A stretch of 64,000 nt of DNA. Source: Rhodocyclales bacterium. GTDB taxonomy: Bacteria > Pseudomonadota > Gammaproteobacteria > Burkholderiales > Rhodocyclaceae. Below, in pieces: positions 1-6,671 of the stretch. The first letter of the stretch is position 1. The number at the start of each line of letters is the position of its first letter. The notes below the pieces were generated by a model. It worked only from the letters and a program-made list of their open reading frames with translations, was not told the DNA's origin and did no database searches. The DNA is taken from assembly GCA_026399475.1 (NCBI GenBank), contig JAPLQY010000077.1, positions 62,001 through 126,000 of the forward strand, in the 5' to 3' direction. Made by a program: the position numbers and the translations under genes.

Positions 1-1
1 G

Positions 2-169
2 CTGCTGGTATGCAACGCGCCGGATGCCGTGGCCAGCGTGCTGGAGAACTAGAAGCCGGCACACGATCCGGTGCGGGCGGCCAGGCTGGCGCGGCTTGCG
101 CCCGCAGCCGGGCAGGATGCCGTGCGCTACGCGGCCGGCAAGGCAGCGGTGGAGAGCCTGCTGGCCTGA
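2..169 (+). pseudogene. 3' end of an unidentified gene with in-frame amber codon
   Basis: The frame beginning at base 2 reads 16 residues, then TAG at 50-52, then 38 further residues to TGA at 167-169. The part after the amber codon still looks like protein-coding sequence: it is Ala/Arg-rich with GC-rich third positions and ends in a helix-like GKAAVESLLA tail. I cannot identify the family from so little. Either the true protein ends at 52, or the amber is a recent nonsense mutation (or sequencing error) in a longer gene. The rest lies outside the window. Confidence 0.4.
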
Positions 170-170
170 T

Positions 171-473
171 TCATCGCGCGACCTGCGCCACCAGTTTGAC
201 GCCAAGCGCCGTGCACACGCGATTGATGGTATCGAAACGCGGTTGTGCGTCGGGGCGTAGCGCCTTGTACAGAGCCTCGCGGGTGATGCCCGATGCCTTG
301 GCAATATCGCTCATGCCACGGGCGCGGGCGATGTCGCCCAGTGCCGCCGCCAGCAAGGCAGGATCGTTTTCTTCAAGAATCACGGTCAGGTACTCGGCCA
401 TCGCCTGTTCGCTATCGAGATGTTCGGAGAAATCAAAATCGGGCAGATCGGCAATGCTGATTTTCTTGGTCAT
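171..473 (-). CDS. HigA-type antitoxin, XRE-like DNA-binding protein
   Basis: This 100-residue protein resembles the antidote proteins of HigBA-like addiction modules. These bind and neutralise the toxin and repress their own operon. The N-terminal 50 residues are acidic and would contact the toxin. A helix-turn-helix lies at about residues 55-95 (SDIAKASGITREALYKAL). Its start is only 3 nt past the toxin stop codon, giving the toxin-first order typical of HigBA. A palindrome upstream of the toxin gene is the likely operator. Confidence 0.85.
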   Translation of the reverse strand: MTKKISIADLPDFDFSEHLDSEQAMAEYLTVILEENDPALLAAALGDIARARGMSDIAKASGITREALYKALRPDAQPRFDTINRVCTALGVKLVAQVAR

Positions 474-476
474 GGA

Positions 477-773
477 TCACTCCTCAATGGTCGCCGCCAG
501 CTTTACGGCATGGGCAATATCGGCGGCCTGTTTCGATTTGTCGCCGCCACCCAGCATCACAATCAGCGTCACGCCGCGCTGCACGTAGTACATGCGCCAG
601 CCCGGGCCGAAATGTTCCCGCATTTCGAACACGCCTTTACCCACTGGCTTCACGTCACCCAGATTACCCAGTGCGGCCTTACGCAACCGGGCCAGCAGGC
701 GGCGATGCGTCATGCCGTCCTTGAGACCGTGCAACCATGTGTTGAATTCGTCTGTCCGCTTGATCGAAAACAT
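477..773 (-). CDS. RelE/HigB-type toxin (addiction module killer protein)
   Basis: This 98-residue basic protein matches the RelE/ParE-fold killer-protein family associated with HigA antidotes. The central region GVFEMREHFGPGWRMYYV contains the usual conserved Arg and Tyr residues, followed by a hydrophobic strand (LIVMLGGGDKSKQ). Family members inhibit growth, mostly by cleaving mRNA at ribosomes or by acting on gyrase. The target here cannot be told from sequence. It is first in a two-gene operon with the antitoxin. The pair lies in the same orientation as the integron-like cassettes upstream, where such modules often stabilise arrays. Confidence 0.85.
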   Translation of the reverse strand: MFSIKRTDEFNTWLHGLKDGMTHRRLLARLRKAALGNLGDVKPVGKGVFEMREHFGPGWRMYYVQRGVTLIVMLGGGDKSKQAADIAHAVKLAATIEE

Positions 774-781
774 AAGCAGAG

Positions 782-799
782 TGTAATCGAACGATTACA
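782..799. promoter_or_regulatory. Inverted repeat, likely HigBA operator
   Basis: The sequence tgtaatcg-aa-cgattaca is a perfect 8-bp inverted repeat with a 2-nt spacer. It ends 9 bp upstream of the toxin start codon (773, minus strand). A palindrome in this position is the usual binding site of the HigA-type repressor. No factor binding can be shown from sequence. Confidence 0.6.
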
Positions 800-927
800 T
801 CATGTCAATTCAAGCGCTTGCTCGCCCCACGCCTCTCGGCAGGAGTCGGCGCCGGCGCCACGGCGCCTGGCAACCAATTGATGCTGACCCCTCCAATACT
901 GGAATGCCGGGTTGGGGGTGACGTTGA

Positions 928-1182
928 ATGAGCGACAAAGAAACACTCACTGACTGGATTGGCATCTTGCTCTGGTATTGGCAAGGTGATACCGGAATTA
1001 CATGGGACGCATTGGCAGAGAAGATCATGGAGAGTTTGGGCGAGCATCAAAGACACGCCTCGCAACTTTCGGAGCGTCGTCTCCCAAACGTACAAGAGCT
1101 TTTGCGAGAAATGGAAATGCCTTTAGATCATACTGAAAGTCTTTTATCTCATGAACGTCAGGATGGGTTTCAAGCCGAATGA
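928..1182 (+). CDS. Hypothetical 84-aa protein (doubtful)
   Basis: This open frame has a good GGGGGTGA ribosome-binding match 5 nt before its ATG and an acidic, Trp-containing composition. I recognise no domain. Its second half (from 1025) overlaps the 3' end of the minus-strand gene ending at 1025 by 158 bp. Such an overlap is unusual for two real convergent genes, so one of the two may be shorter than drawn. Around 848-867, before this frame, there is a small GC palindrome (ggcgccggcgccacggcgcc). Confidence 0.35.
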   Translation: MSDKETLTDWIGILLWYWQGDTGITWDALAEKIMESLGEHQRHASQLSERRLPNVQELLREMEMPLDHTESLLSHERQDGFQAE

Positions 1183-1537
1183 AGGAGTACACACCATTGA
1201 TAACAGGAGCGTTAGTAAGGGCGCCGTGCACAAGATCGTGGCGCTTTTGTGTTAGTGCCTCAAAATCTTTGACGAGAGATTCGATTTCAGTTTTGAACGG
1301 CGCCAGAGTTGAGATGAGCAGCGCGCACTCTCTTGCGAAGGCGATCTTTTCACCAAGTTGCTTTGGCATTTTCTTCCTCTTGGGTAGTTTGTTGCCGCCA
1401 TATTGCAGAAAGAGCGTATTGACCAGCAATTCAAGCGACTGCTCGCAGTGACCCCATTGGACAACAATGAACCCAATTGTCTTGAATAGAGACTCAGCTG
1501 TGCCGCCTGGCTTGACCCCGGGAAGATCAATATTCAT
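1025..1537 (-). CDS. Cassette-type hypothetical protein with HEPN-like R-x4-H motif
   Basis: This 170-residue soluble, helical protein has no confident family match. It contains RHDLVH at about residues 99-104, the Rx4-6H pattern seen in HEPN RNase-type proteins, preceded by a helical region (VVQWGHCEQSLELLVNTLF). That HEPN link is inferred from motif and helicity only. I chose the ATG at 1537, which has a GGTG ribosome-binding match 8 nt upstream; a GTG at 1546 is in frame. A degenerate attC-like site lies directly upstream, consistent with an integron gene cassette. Confidence 0.6.
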   Translation of the reverse strand: MNIDLPGVKPGGTAESLFKTIGFIVVQWGHCEQSLELLVNTLFLQYGGNKLPKRKKMPKQLGEKIAFARECALLISTLAPFKTEIESLVKDFEALTQKRHDLVHGALTNAPVINGVYSFIRLETHPDVHEIKDFQYDLKAFPFLAKALVRLGDDAPKVARRVFDARPNSP

Positions 1538-1547
1538 GGTAATCACC

Positions 1548-1583
1548 AGCGTCCGGCGGACCGCCTGTTAGGGGTTGTTAGAT
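1548..1583 (-). repeat. attC-like site 2 (degenerate)
   Basis: On the minus strand the site starts with ATCTAAC (1577-1583), an exact match to the integron consensus RYYYAAC. It continues through a GGCGG-t-CCGCC stem. No good GTTRRRY partner is visible at the other end, so the site is truncated or decayed. It sits exactly between two same-strand cassette-like genes; the stop codon of the upstream one (1568-1570) is inside it, a common arrangement in cassettes. Confidence 0.5.
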
Positions 1584-1870
1584 GGGCCACTCTTTTTCTT
1601 CCCGATGACCCGTTGCGCCACGGAAATGACAATGGCGTCGACCAGCATAGGAACTAGAAGCGTGGAAACAACTTCCATGTACGAGAGTTGGCCGCCGCCC
1701 ATTAGTTGCTGGGTGACGCCTATAATCAGACTGCATACAAAAAACAGGAAAGCGATCTGCCACCACGAAAAAGCAAGACCGAGTTGCTTCTTGAGGGCGA
1801 AATACGTGAGCGGGAAAAAGAGAATGTTTGAGCCGACGCCTGCGCCGAATGCATGTACGATCGATTGCAC
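1568..1870 (-). CDS. Cassette-type small membrane protein
   Basis: This is a 100-residue protein with about three hydrophobic segments and a basic C-terminus (RVIGKKKSGPSNNP). I do not recognise a family. A longer frame begins at 1996 but runs through the attC-like site. I chose the GTG at 1870 because a perfect AGGAGGT lies 4 nt upstream (1875-1881). Its ends abut attC-like sites on both sides, the classic one-gene cassette layout. Confidence 0.65.
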   Translation of the reverse strand: MQSIVHAFGAGVGSNILFFPLTYFALKKQLGLAFSWWQIAFLFFVCSLIIGVTQQLMGGGQLSYMEVVSTLLVPMLVDAIVISVAQRVIGKKKSGPSNNP

Positions 1871-1901
1871 AATTACCTCCTGTGGTTGATGCGGCGAGAA
1901 C

Positions 1902-1965
1902 CCCTGACGTGAAGTTGAGGGGCGCGCCGCCGATAGGCGGAGCGTCCCCTCGAATGATGTTAGAC
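1902..1965 (-). repeat. attC-like recombination site 1 (about 64 bp)
   Basis: Read on the minus strand, the site opens with GTCTAAC (1959-1965, exact RYYYAAC). It folds into a long imperfect hairpin whose arms include GAGGGG...CCGCC and GGCGG...CCCCTC around a TATC loop (about 1927-1953). It ends in acGTCAGGG (1902-1908), a decayed GTTRRRY box. Length, hairpin and boundary boxes match integron attC sites, and it lies between two same-strand genes. Confidence 0.7.
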
Positions 1966-2024
1966 CACATGGAGGTCCGAGAGGATAGGGGCCCAATCAT
2001 CTGCATGCAATCGTCGGTAAAGGC

Positions 2025-2762
2025 TCATGTCACATCCTTGCTCTCGATCCATTTCTTGGTCTTCTCGAAGGCGATGCCCCCGACTCCAGCGACGATAAGA
2101 AAGATGACGAGCATCAGGATCAACGAGGTGTAGTGATTCAGAAAATGGCCGCTGTCGTTCCAAATGCGCCAGACCCAATACAACTCCGCGACGAATGGAA
2201 AGCCGAGGGTGATAATAGCCACCATGAACCCCGCGATCTCGAACGCGATGAAGCCGGTGTAAAGATGGAAAAGGCTGAATCCGATGCCGGCCAGCCATAG
2301 AAACCCTACGCCGCAGAAGAAGGCAGCCCGGTTGAAATATCTTTTTCCGTCAAGTGCGCCGAAGTGCCCCCCGACGATGCCGGGAACAAGAGCGATCCAG
2401 ACCCATAGTGCGGGCCTAGTGTCGTAAATCTGTTCGAAATACTCGGTGGGGTCCACATTCTTCATGACCGTCACTGTGAGTAATAGCCAAAGCGGGAGGA
2501 ATATCCCAATGGCGCCGAGTAGCTTGCCGCGCCTGCCGGCAATCCAACCGGTGGAGAAGCCGGCAAGGAGGCCGACCATGCAAGCTAGAAGGACGTTCGG
2601 GAGAGTGAAGGGCCATCTACCCCCTGTGACATCGTTCTGCCAAACAAGGTCGAGCAAGAGCGCCAAGGGAACCTGAGCGATCTGCCCTATGACGACCCCG
2701 CCGACGACGGCGAGAGGGGCGCGAATAAGCCAGAATGAACGCGTCGTGCCGAAGAGTTTCAT
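2025..2762 (-). CDS. Cassette-type polytopic membrane protein
   Basis: This 245-residue protein has six or seven predicted membrane segments, the first at about residues 12-35. The C-terminus is charged (FEKTKKWIESKDVT). I do not recognise the family. It would be the first cassette of the fossil integron: the attI-like core lies about 35 bp upstream and an attC-like site follows it. A GCGGTC-N11-GACCGC hairpin (2773-2795) lies between attI core and start codon. Confidence 0.65.
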   Translation of the reverse strand: MKLFGTTRSFWLIRAPLAVVGGVVIGQIAQVPLALLLDLVWQNDVTGGRWPFTLPNVLLACMVGLLAGFSTGWIAGRRGKLLGAIGIFLPLWLLLTVTVMKNVDPTEYFEQIYDTRPALWVWIALVPGIVGGHFGALDGKRYFNRAAFFCGVGFLWLAGIGFSLFHLYTGFIAFEIAGFMVAIITLGFPFVAELYWVWRIWNDSGHFLNHYTSLILMLVIFLIVAGVGGIAFEKTKKWIESKDVT

Positions 2763-2793
2763 AGTGGTCCTTGCGGTCTACGTAAAGTGGACC

Positions 2794-2800
2794 GCCTAAA
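2794..2800 (-). other. attI-like integration core (degenerate)
   Basis: The minus strand reads TTTAGGC, one mismatch from the GTTRRRY core. It sits between the start of the integrase remnant (2898, plus strand) and the first cassette-like gene (start 2762, minus strand), exactly where attI belongs. A TTGCAA / TTTTAT-like pair upstream on the minus strand could be the cassette promoter, but this is weak. Confidence 0.35.
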
Positions 2801-2897
2801 TGATAAAAAACACCCATCAAAGAGGTTGCAAAAGAACCGGCAATGCGCTAAGCCGATATTCATCAGTGGCTTGATCATTTTTAGTAGGGCCTAAAAA

Positions 2898-3055
2898 ATG
2901 AACTCCATACCGGCACGTTCCGAACCGCGGCAACACTCTTCTCCTGGATCAGCCAAGGGGCAGAATTGGCTTCGAACGCTACAAGCTGCGTACTGAAGGC
3001 ACATACGCTGATTGGATTAGACGATTTATCCGGCATTTTGGCAAGGGCACGGAAA
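2898..3055 (+). pseudogene. Frameshifted N-terminal remnant of an integron-type tyrosine recombinase
   Basis: From the ATG at 2898 the frame opens MNSIPARSEP and then runs to a stop. The other frame takes over near 2938 and reads LLDQPRGRIG, then KLRTEGTYADWIRRFIRHFG. This is the SAM-like DNA-binding N-terminus typical of IntI integrases (LLDQxRxRI...YSxRTEQxYxDWIRRFIxFHGK). The similarity stops near 3050 and the catalytic Arg-His-Arg-Tyr domain is absent. What follows abuts the 3' end of the EamA gene. The orientation, divergent from the cassette-like genes, is that of an integron. Confidence 0.65.
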
Positions 3056-3134
3056 TCGCCGTATCGCCAGCGCCGACTCTTGGGCGCGATGCCGGTAAAG
3101 CCGGCTGGCTCGATCAAGGAAACGGTAGAGCCGC

Positions 3135-4061
3135 TCAAACCTCCAAGCGCCCGACCTTGCTGCGCTGGTGGCGGTTGTTGGCGATCAGGGCGATCAGCAC
3201 GATGGCGGCGCCCGTCAGTTCGAGGGTGTCAGGGCGGCGGCCCTGGGCGATGGCGATCAGGTAGGTGATGACCGGGGTGAAGTTGGCGAACAGGCCCGCG
3301 CTCATGGGGCCGAGCTTGGCCACGCCCATGTTCCAGAACAGGATGCCGAACACCGAGACGCAGAAGACGATGAAGGCAAGCTGCGGCCAGACGGCGACCA
3401 GTTGCTCTGCTCGCGGCGGCTGGCTGTGGCCGGCCAGCGTGGCGATGATGACTGCGGTCGCGATGGCGAAACATCCCAGCGAACATGACAACGCCGTGTA
3501 GCGTACCGGCGACCAGCCGGGAAACTGCTGCCCGCCCAGCGTGTAGGCGGTCCAGAACAGCGAGGCGAGGAATACCAGGCCATTGCCCAGCGCGTCGCCG
3601 CCGACGAGGCGCGCGACGTCGCCCGCGGTGATGACGAACAACTCGCCGATCAGCGCCAGCGCGATCATGGTGAGCGTGAAGTTATCCGGGCGGCGATGCG
3701 TGCGCCACCACTGGAACAGGGCGACCTGTATCGGTCCCAGCGCGAGGATCATGCCGCTGATTTCGGGGCGCGTCAGCTTCAGGCCTTCGAACAGGCAGAC
3801 GCCGAAGCCGGCAAAGCCGAGGCTGCCGAACAGGGCGACCTTCCACAGATGGCCCTCGGTGCGCAGGGCTGCCGCGCCCTCGCGGACCCAGAGCAGGCCG
3901 AGGAAGACCAGGGCGGCGGCGCCAAAGCGCATCGCCGTCAGCCAGTAGGGATCGACCGCCTGCAGGGCCGATTTGCCCACCGGCAGAAAGCAGCCCCAGA
4001 TGGCGATCACCAGCAGCATGTAGAGCGTGCCGCGGCGGTGGTCCTGGTGCGCCTGAGTCAT
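3135..4061 (-). CDS. EamA/DMT-family transporter
   Basis: This 308-residue inner-membrane protein has about ten hydrophobic segments arranged as two EamA repeats (about 12-150 and 160-295), the normal size for drug/metabolite transporters. The opening (GTLYMLLVIAIWGCFLPVGK) and ALRFGAAALVFL-type second helix are typical. Substrate cannot be assigned; family members export amino acids, nucleosides and other metabolites. The start lies 7 nt after the stop of the spermidine-synthase-like gene, so they are one operon. Confidence 0.85.
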   Translation of the reverse strand: MTQAHQDHRRGTLYMLLVIAIWGCFLPVGKSALQAVDPYWLTAMRFGAAALVFLGLLWVREGAAALRTEGHLWKVALFGSLGFAGFGVCLFEGLKLTRPEISGMILALGPIQVALFQWWRTHRRPDNFTLTMIALALIGELFVITAGDVARLVGGDALGNGLVFLASLFWTAYTLGGQQFPGWSPVRYTALSCSLGCFAIATAVIIATLAGHSQPPRAEQLVAVWPQLAFIVFCVSVFGILFWNMGVAKLGPMSAGLFANFTPVITYLIAIAQGRRPDTLELTGAAIVLIALIANNRHQRSKVGRLEV

Positions 4062-4068
4062 GATCGGC

Positions 4069-4818
4069 TCACAACTGCAACACGCCGCCGGCGAGATGCC
4101 GCGATTGCGCCAGGCGGGTGAGTGTGGGCAGCAGGTTGAGGCCGGTTTCCTGCTTCAGGTGCTTGGCTGCAGCTTTCAGTTCGTCGAGATTCGGCGCTGG
4201 CGAGCCTCCGACTGTGCCCATGGCGATGGCATTGCCGCTATCGCAGGAGGGAAAGGCGATGGCATGGCCTGCGAAGGCTTCTTCCAGGCGCTTGACGCTT
4301 TTGCTGAAATCCTTGCGCCGCGACAGCAGGTTGACGCACAGCAGTCCGTCGTCCGTCAGTCGGGCACGGCAGTCGAGGTAGAAGGGCAGGGTATCGAGGC
4401 GGCCGGTGCGCGCATCGGCATCGAAGCCGTCGACCAGAATCAGGTCGTAGCGCTGCTTCGACGCGATCATGAAGTCGGCGCCGTCGCCATACCGAATGTC
4501 GATGCGCGCCGGATCGTCGGGCAGCCTGAAAAACTGCCGTGCGGCGGCCTCGACGCGTGGCTCGATTTCAATCACGGTCAGTTTTGCCTGTGGCCGGTAG
4601 CGGTAGAGAAACTTGGTCACCGACGCGGCACCCAGCCCGACCTGCAATACCTTGCGCGGCCAGTCGTCGCCGTGCAGCAGCAGTGGCACCATCATCTCGC
4701 GGGTGTAGTCCAGTTCCAGCGCAAAGGGCCGCGCGATGCGCATCGCGCCCTGTACCCAGCTCGAACCGAAATGCAGGTAGCGGACGCCTGCTTCCTCGCT
4801 GATGTCGATCGCGGACAC
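4069..4818 (-). CDS. Spermidine-synthase-like aminopropyltransferase/methyltransferase-fold protein
   Basis: This 249-residue protein has the Rossmann nucleotide-binding core of the spermidine synthase family. VLQVGLGAASVTKFL lies at about 57-71, the acidic E85 ends strand 2, and YDLILVDGFDAD at about 124-135 is the position of the catalytic Asp in SpeE. The N-terminal beta-hairpin domain is short compared with true SpeE (about 280-300 residues). It may be one of the common SpeE-like proteins of unproven substrate. It is co-transcribed with the EamA exporter, which suggests making and exporting a small metabolite, but that is inference. Confidence 0.75.
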   Translation of the reverse strand: MSAIDISEEAGVRYLHFGSSWVQGAMRIARPFALELDYTREMMVPLLLHGDDWPRKVLQVGLGAASVTKFLYRYRPQAKLTVIEIEPRVEAAARQFFRLPDDPARIDIRYGDGADFMIASKQRYDLILVDGFDADARTGRLDTLPFYLDCRARLTDDGLLCVNLLSRRKDFSKSVKRLEEAFAGHAIAFPSCDSGNAIAMGTVGGSPAPNLDELKAAAKHLKQETGLNLLPTLTRLAQSRHLAGGVLQL

Positions 4819-4890
4819 GTGCTAGCCGATCCGGACCTTGCGGCGCCTTGCGGGTGAAGCGTCGTGTGTCCGGTGCGGCAACTCAGCTCC

Positions 4891-5313
4891 CTAGGCAGGT
4901 GTTTCGGAAAGCGCTCCCAAGGCTTTGCGCATCGCCGCGGCGCCGACGCTCATGGCGGCGTCGATCATCGGCGCCATTGCCGCGGGAAGGAAATCGGCGA
5001 TCCAGACAACGCGGGCACCGCCGTCACTTCCGGCAAAGACCTGTACCGACGCATTGTAGTGGCTTGTGAGTCCTCCTTCCACGGTCCAGGCCACGCGCAT
5101 CGTGTCGTCGTCGCAAGACAGGATCGGTTCGCGCACGGTCGTGCCGTTGCCGAAGGTAACGATGCGGACCAGTGTGTCGCCTTCGGCCTCGACCTGCGTG
5201 GCGACGACGAAGCCGGGTACGAGGCGCCGGTGAAGCGCGCCGATGTCGCGCACCGCGTCCCAGACCTGATCGGTACCGGCGCGGACGGAAATGGTTTTGC
5301 TGATGGTGCTCAT
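4891..5313 (-). CDS. SRPBCC (START-like) family protein
   Basis: This 140-residue protein has the polyketide-cyclase/START fold. The opening KTISVRAGTDQVWDAVRDIG is the usual beta strand plus VWxxxxD helix, and a long C-terminal helix (MIDAAMSVGAAAMRKAL) closes the hydrophobic cavity. Such proteins bind lipids or hydrophobic small molecules; no catalytic role can be read. It follows the VOC gene by 21 bp, apparently in one operon, divergent from an AraC regulator. Confidence 0.75.
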   Translation of the reverse strand: MSTISKTISVRAGTDQVWDAVRDIGALHRRLVPGFVVATQVEAEGDTLVRIVTFGNGTTVREPILSCDDDTMRVAWTVEGGLTSHYNASVQVFAGSDGGARVVWIADFLPAAMAPMIDAAMSVGAAAMRKALGALSETPA

Positions 5314-5334
5314 GTCGTGATTCTCCTTCGTCGA

Positions 5335-5712
5335 TCAGGTGTTATCGGCGCAGTGGGCTTCCAGACGGTAGCCCTCGGGGTCGATCACGAAGGCTGCGAA
5401 ATAGTCCGGCCCGTAGTCGGTGCGCAGGCCAGGGGAGCCGTTGTCATGTGCATTGAGGCGCAGGGCGGCGGCGTGGAAATCGGCTACTGCGGCGCGGCTG
5501 GGCGCAACGAAGCAGAAGTGAAGGCCCGAGTCGGCGTTGGGGGGTACCGGGCGCGTGCTCGCCAGAAGATAGAAGCCGATGGAATCACGACCGTAGCCGG
5601 CCCAGGTGTCGCCTACACCAAGGCGGGTATAGCCCAGCGGCGCGAGTGCCGCATCGTAGAACTTGCACGCGGCGCCAAGGTCGCTGACGCCGATCGAAAT
5701 GTGGTCGAACAT
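5335..5712 (-). CDS. VOC-family (glyoxalase/dioxygenase-fold) protein
   Basis: This 125-residue protein is one vicinal-oxygen-chelate module. Expected metal-ligand positions are filled by H4, H65 and E118 (DPEGYRLEAHC). The family includes glyoxalase I, bleomycin-resistance proteins and ring-cleaving dioxygenases, so the reaction cannot be named. It is the first gene of the VOC-SRPBCC pair, whose start is 89 bp from the divergent AraC-type regulator; that regulator is the likely controller. Confidence 0.8.
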   Translation of the reverse strand: MFDHISIGVSDLGAACKFYDAALAPLGYTRLGVGDTWAGYGRDSIGFYLLASTRPVPPNADSGLHFCFVAPSRAAVADFHAAALRLNAHDNGSPGLRTDYGPDYFAAFVIDPEGYRLEAHCADNT

Positions 5713-5801
5713 GTTTTTCCTTTCGGGGTGAAGTTGCCGGTGTCTCGAATGCTAGGCAGCCGGCACTTTCATCGCTTGGGGAAAATTGCTACATTGAGCC
5801 G

Positions 5802-6671
5802 ATGTCCGACCGCCTGCCAGCTCTTCCTGCCGAACTGCCGCAACGACGCCCGATCTCGAATGGGCGCGACTGGCGACTGGCCGAGTACCTCTGTGATGCG
5901 GGTCCCGATGATCGCCCCTTCGAGGAGCGGCACGAGGGCGTGCTCGTGGCTGCGGTCGTATCGGGAACCTTCAGCTATCACGGCGACACGGGGCGCGGCG
6001 TCCTCGTCCCGGGCAGTCTGATGCTGGGAAACCACGGGACTTGCTACGCCTGTGGGCACGAGCATAGTCGGGGCGACCGGTGCATCGCCCTCCATATTGC
6101 GCCCGACTTCTTTGAGGAAGTTACGGCAAGCATTGCGGGGTCGTCGCGCTACCGCTTCACCATGACGCACCTGCCGCCGAGCCACCAGATCCTTGCGCAG
6201 ACGGTCCGGCTCGAAGCCCTGGCGCGGGAAGACCGGCTGGCGACGGATCAGGCCGTGCCCCTGCTGATCGAGTCACTGCTGCGGATGGTGTGTGCCGCGC
6301 CGGTCCGCGCGCAGCGCGTGTCGCCGGCCGACCACAGGCGAGTGGCCCGCGCCATTGCCTTGCTGGAAGACAACTATGCGGCAGAGGTCGACTTGGAGTC
6401 GCTTGCCGGGGAAGCGGCGACCAGTAAATACCATTTTCTGCGTGTGTTCCGCCGCGTTGCCGGCATGACGCCGTATCAATACCTGTTGCAGGTGCGCCTG
6501 CGCCGCGTCGCGGCGGCACTGGCTACGCGGCCGGGGCGAATCGTCGATCTCGCGCTGGAATCTGGCTTTCGCGACCTGTCGGGTTTCAATCACAGGTTTC
6601 GCTCCGGCTTCGGTGTCACGCCACGCGTCTGGCGTTCGCGTCACAGCCGGCTGAAAGACGCCAGCCGCTAG
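5802..6671 (+). CDS. AraC-family transcriptional regulator
   Basis: This 289-residue protein has an N-terminal cupin-like sensor region (about 15-115, with a CYACGHEHSRGDRC cluster of Cys and His that could bind metal or sense redox) and a C-terminal double helix-turn-helix (about 185-280: LESLAGEAATSKYHFLRVFR, then IVDLALESGFRDLSGFNHRF). It is divergent from the VOC-SRPBCC operon and probably controls it. Its stop codon overlaps the convergent hslO stop (ctag at 6668-6671). A TACATT box just upstream (about 5787) may be its -10. Confidence 0.88.
   Translation: MSDRLPALPAELPQRRPISNGRDWRLAEYLCDAGPDDRPFEERHEGVLVAAVVSGTFSYHGDTGRGVLVPGSLMLGNHGTCYACGHEHSRGDRCIALHIAPDFFEEVTASIAGSSRYRFTMTHLPPSHQILAQTVRLEALAREDRLATDQAVPLLIESLLRMVCAAPVRAQRVSPADHRRVARAIALLEDNYAAEVDLESLAGEAATSKYHFLRVFRRVAGMTPYQYLLQVRLRRVAAALATRPGRIVDLALESGFRDLSGFNHRFRSGFGVTPRVWRSRHSRLKDASR

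Noticed and set aside
2881-3138. 85-codon minus-strand open frame next to the EamA gene
   Set aside because: It is antisense to the integrase remnant and has no ribosome-binding site or recognisable sequence.
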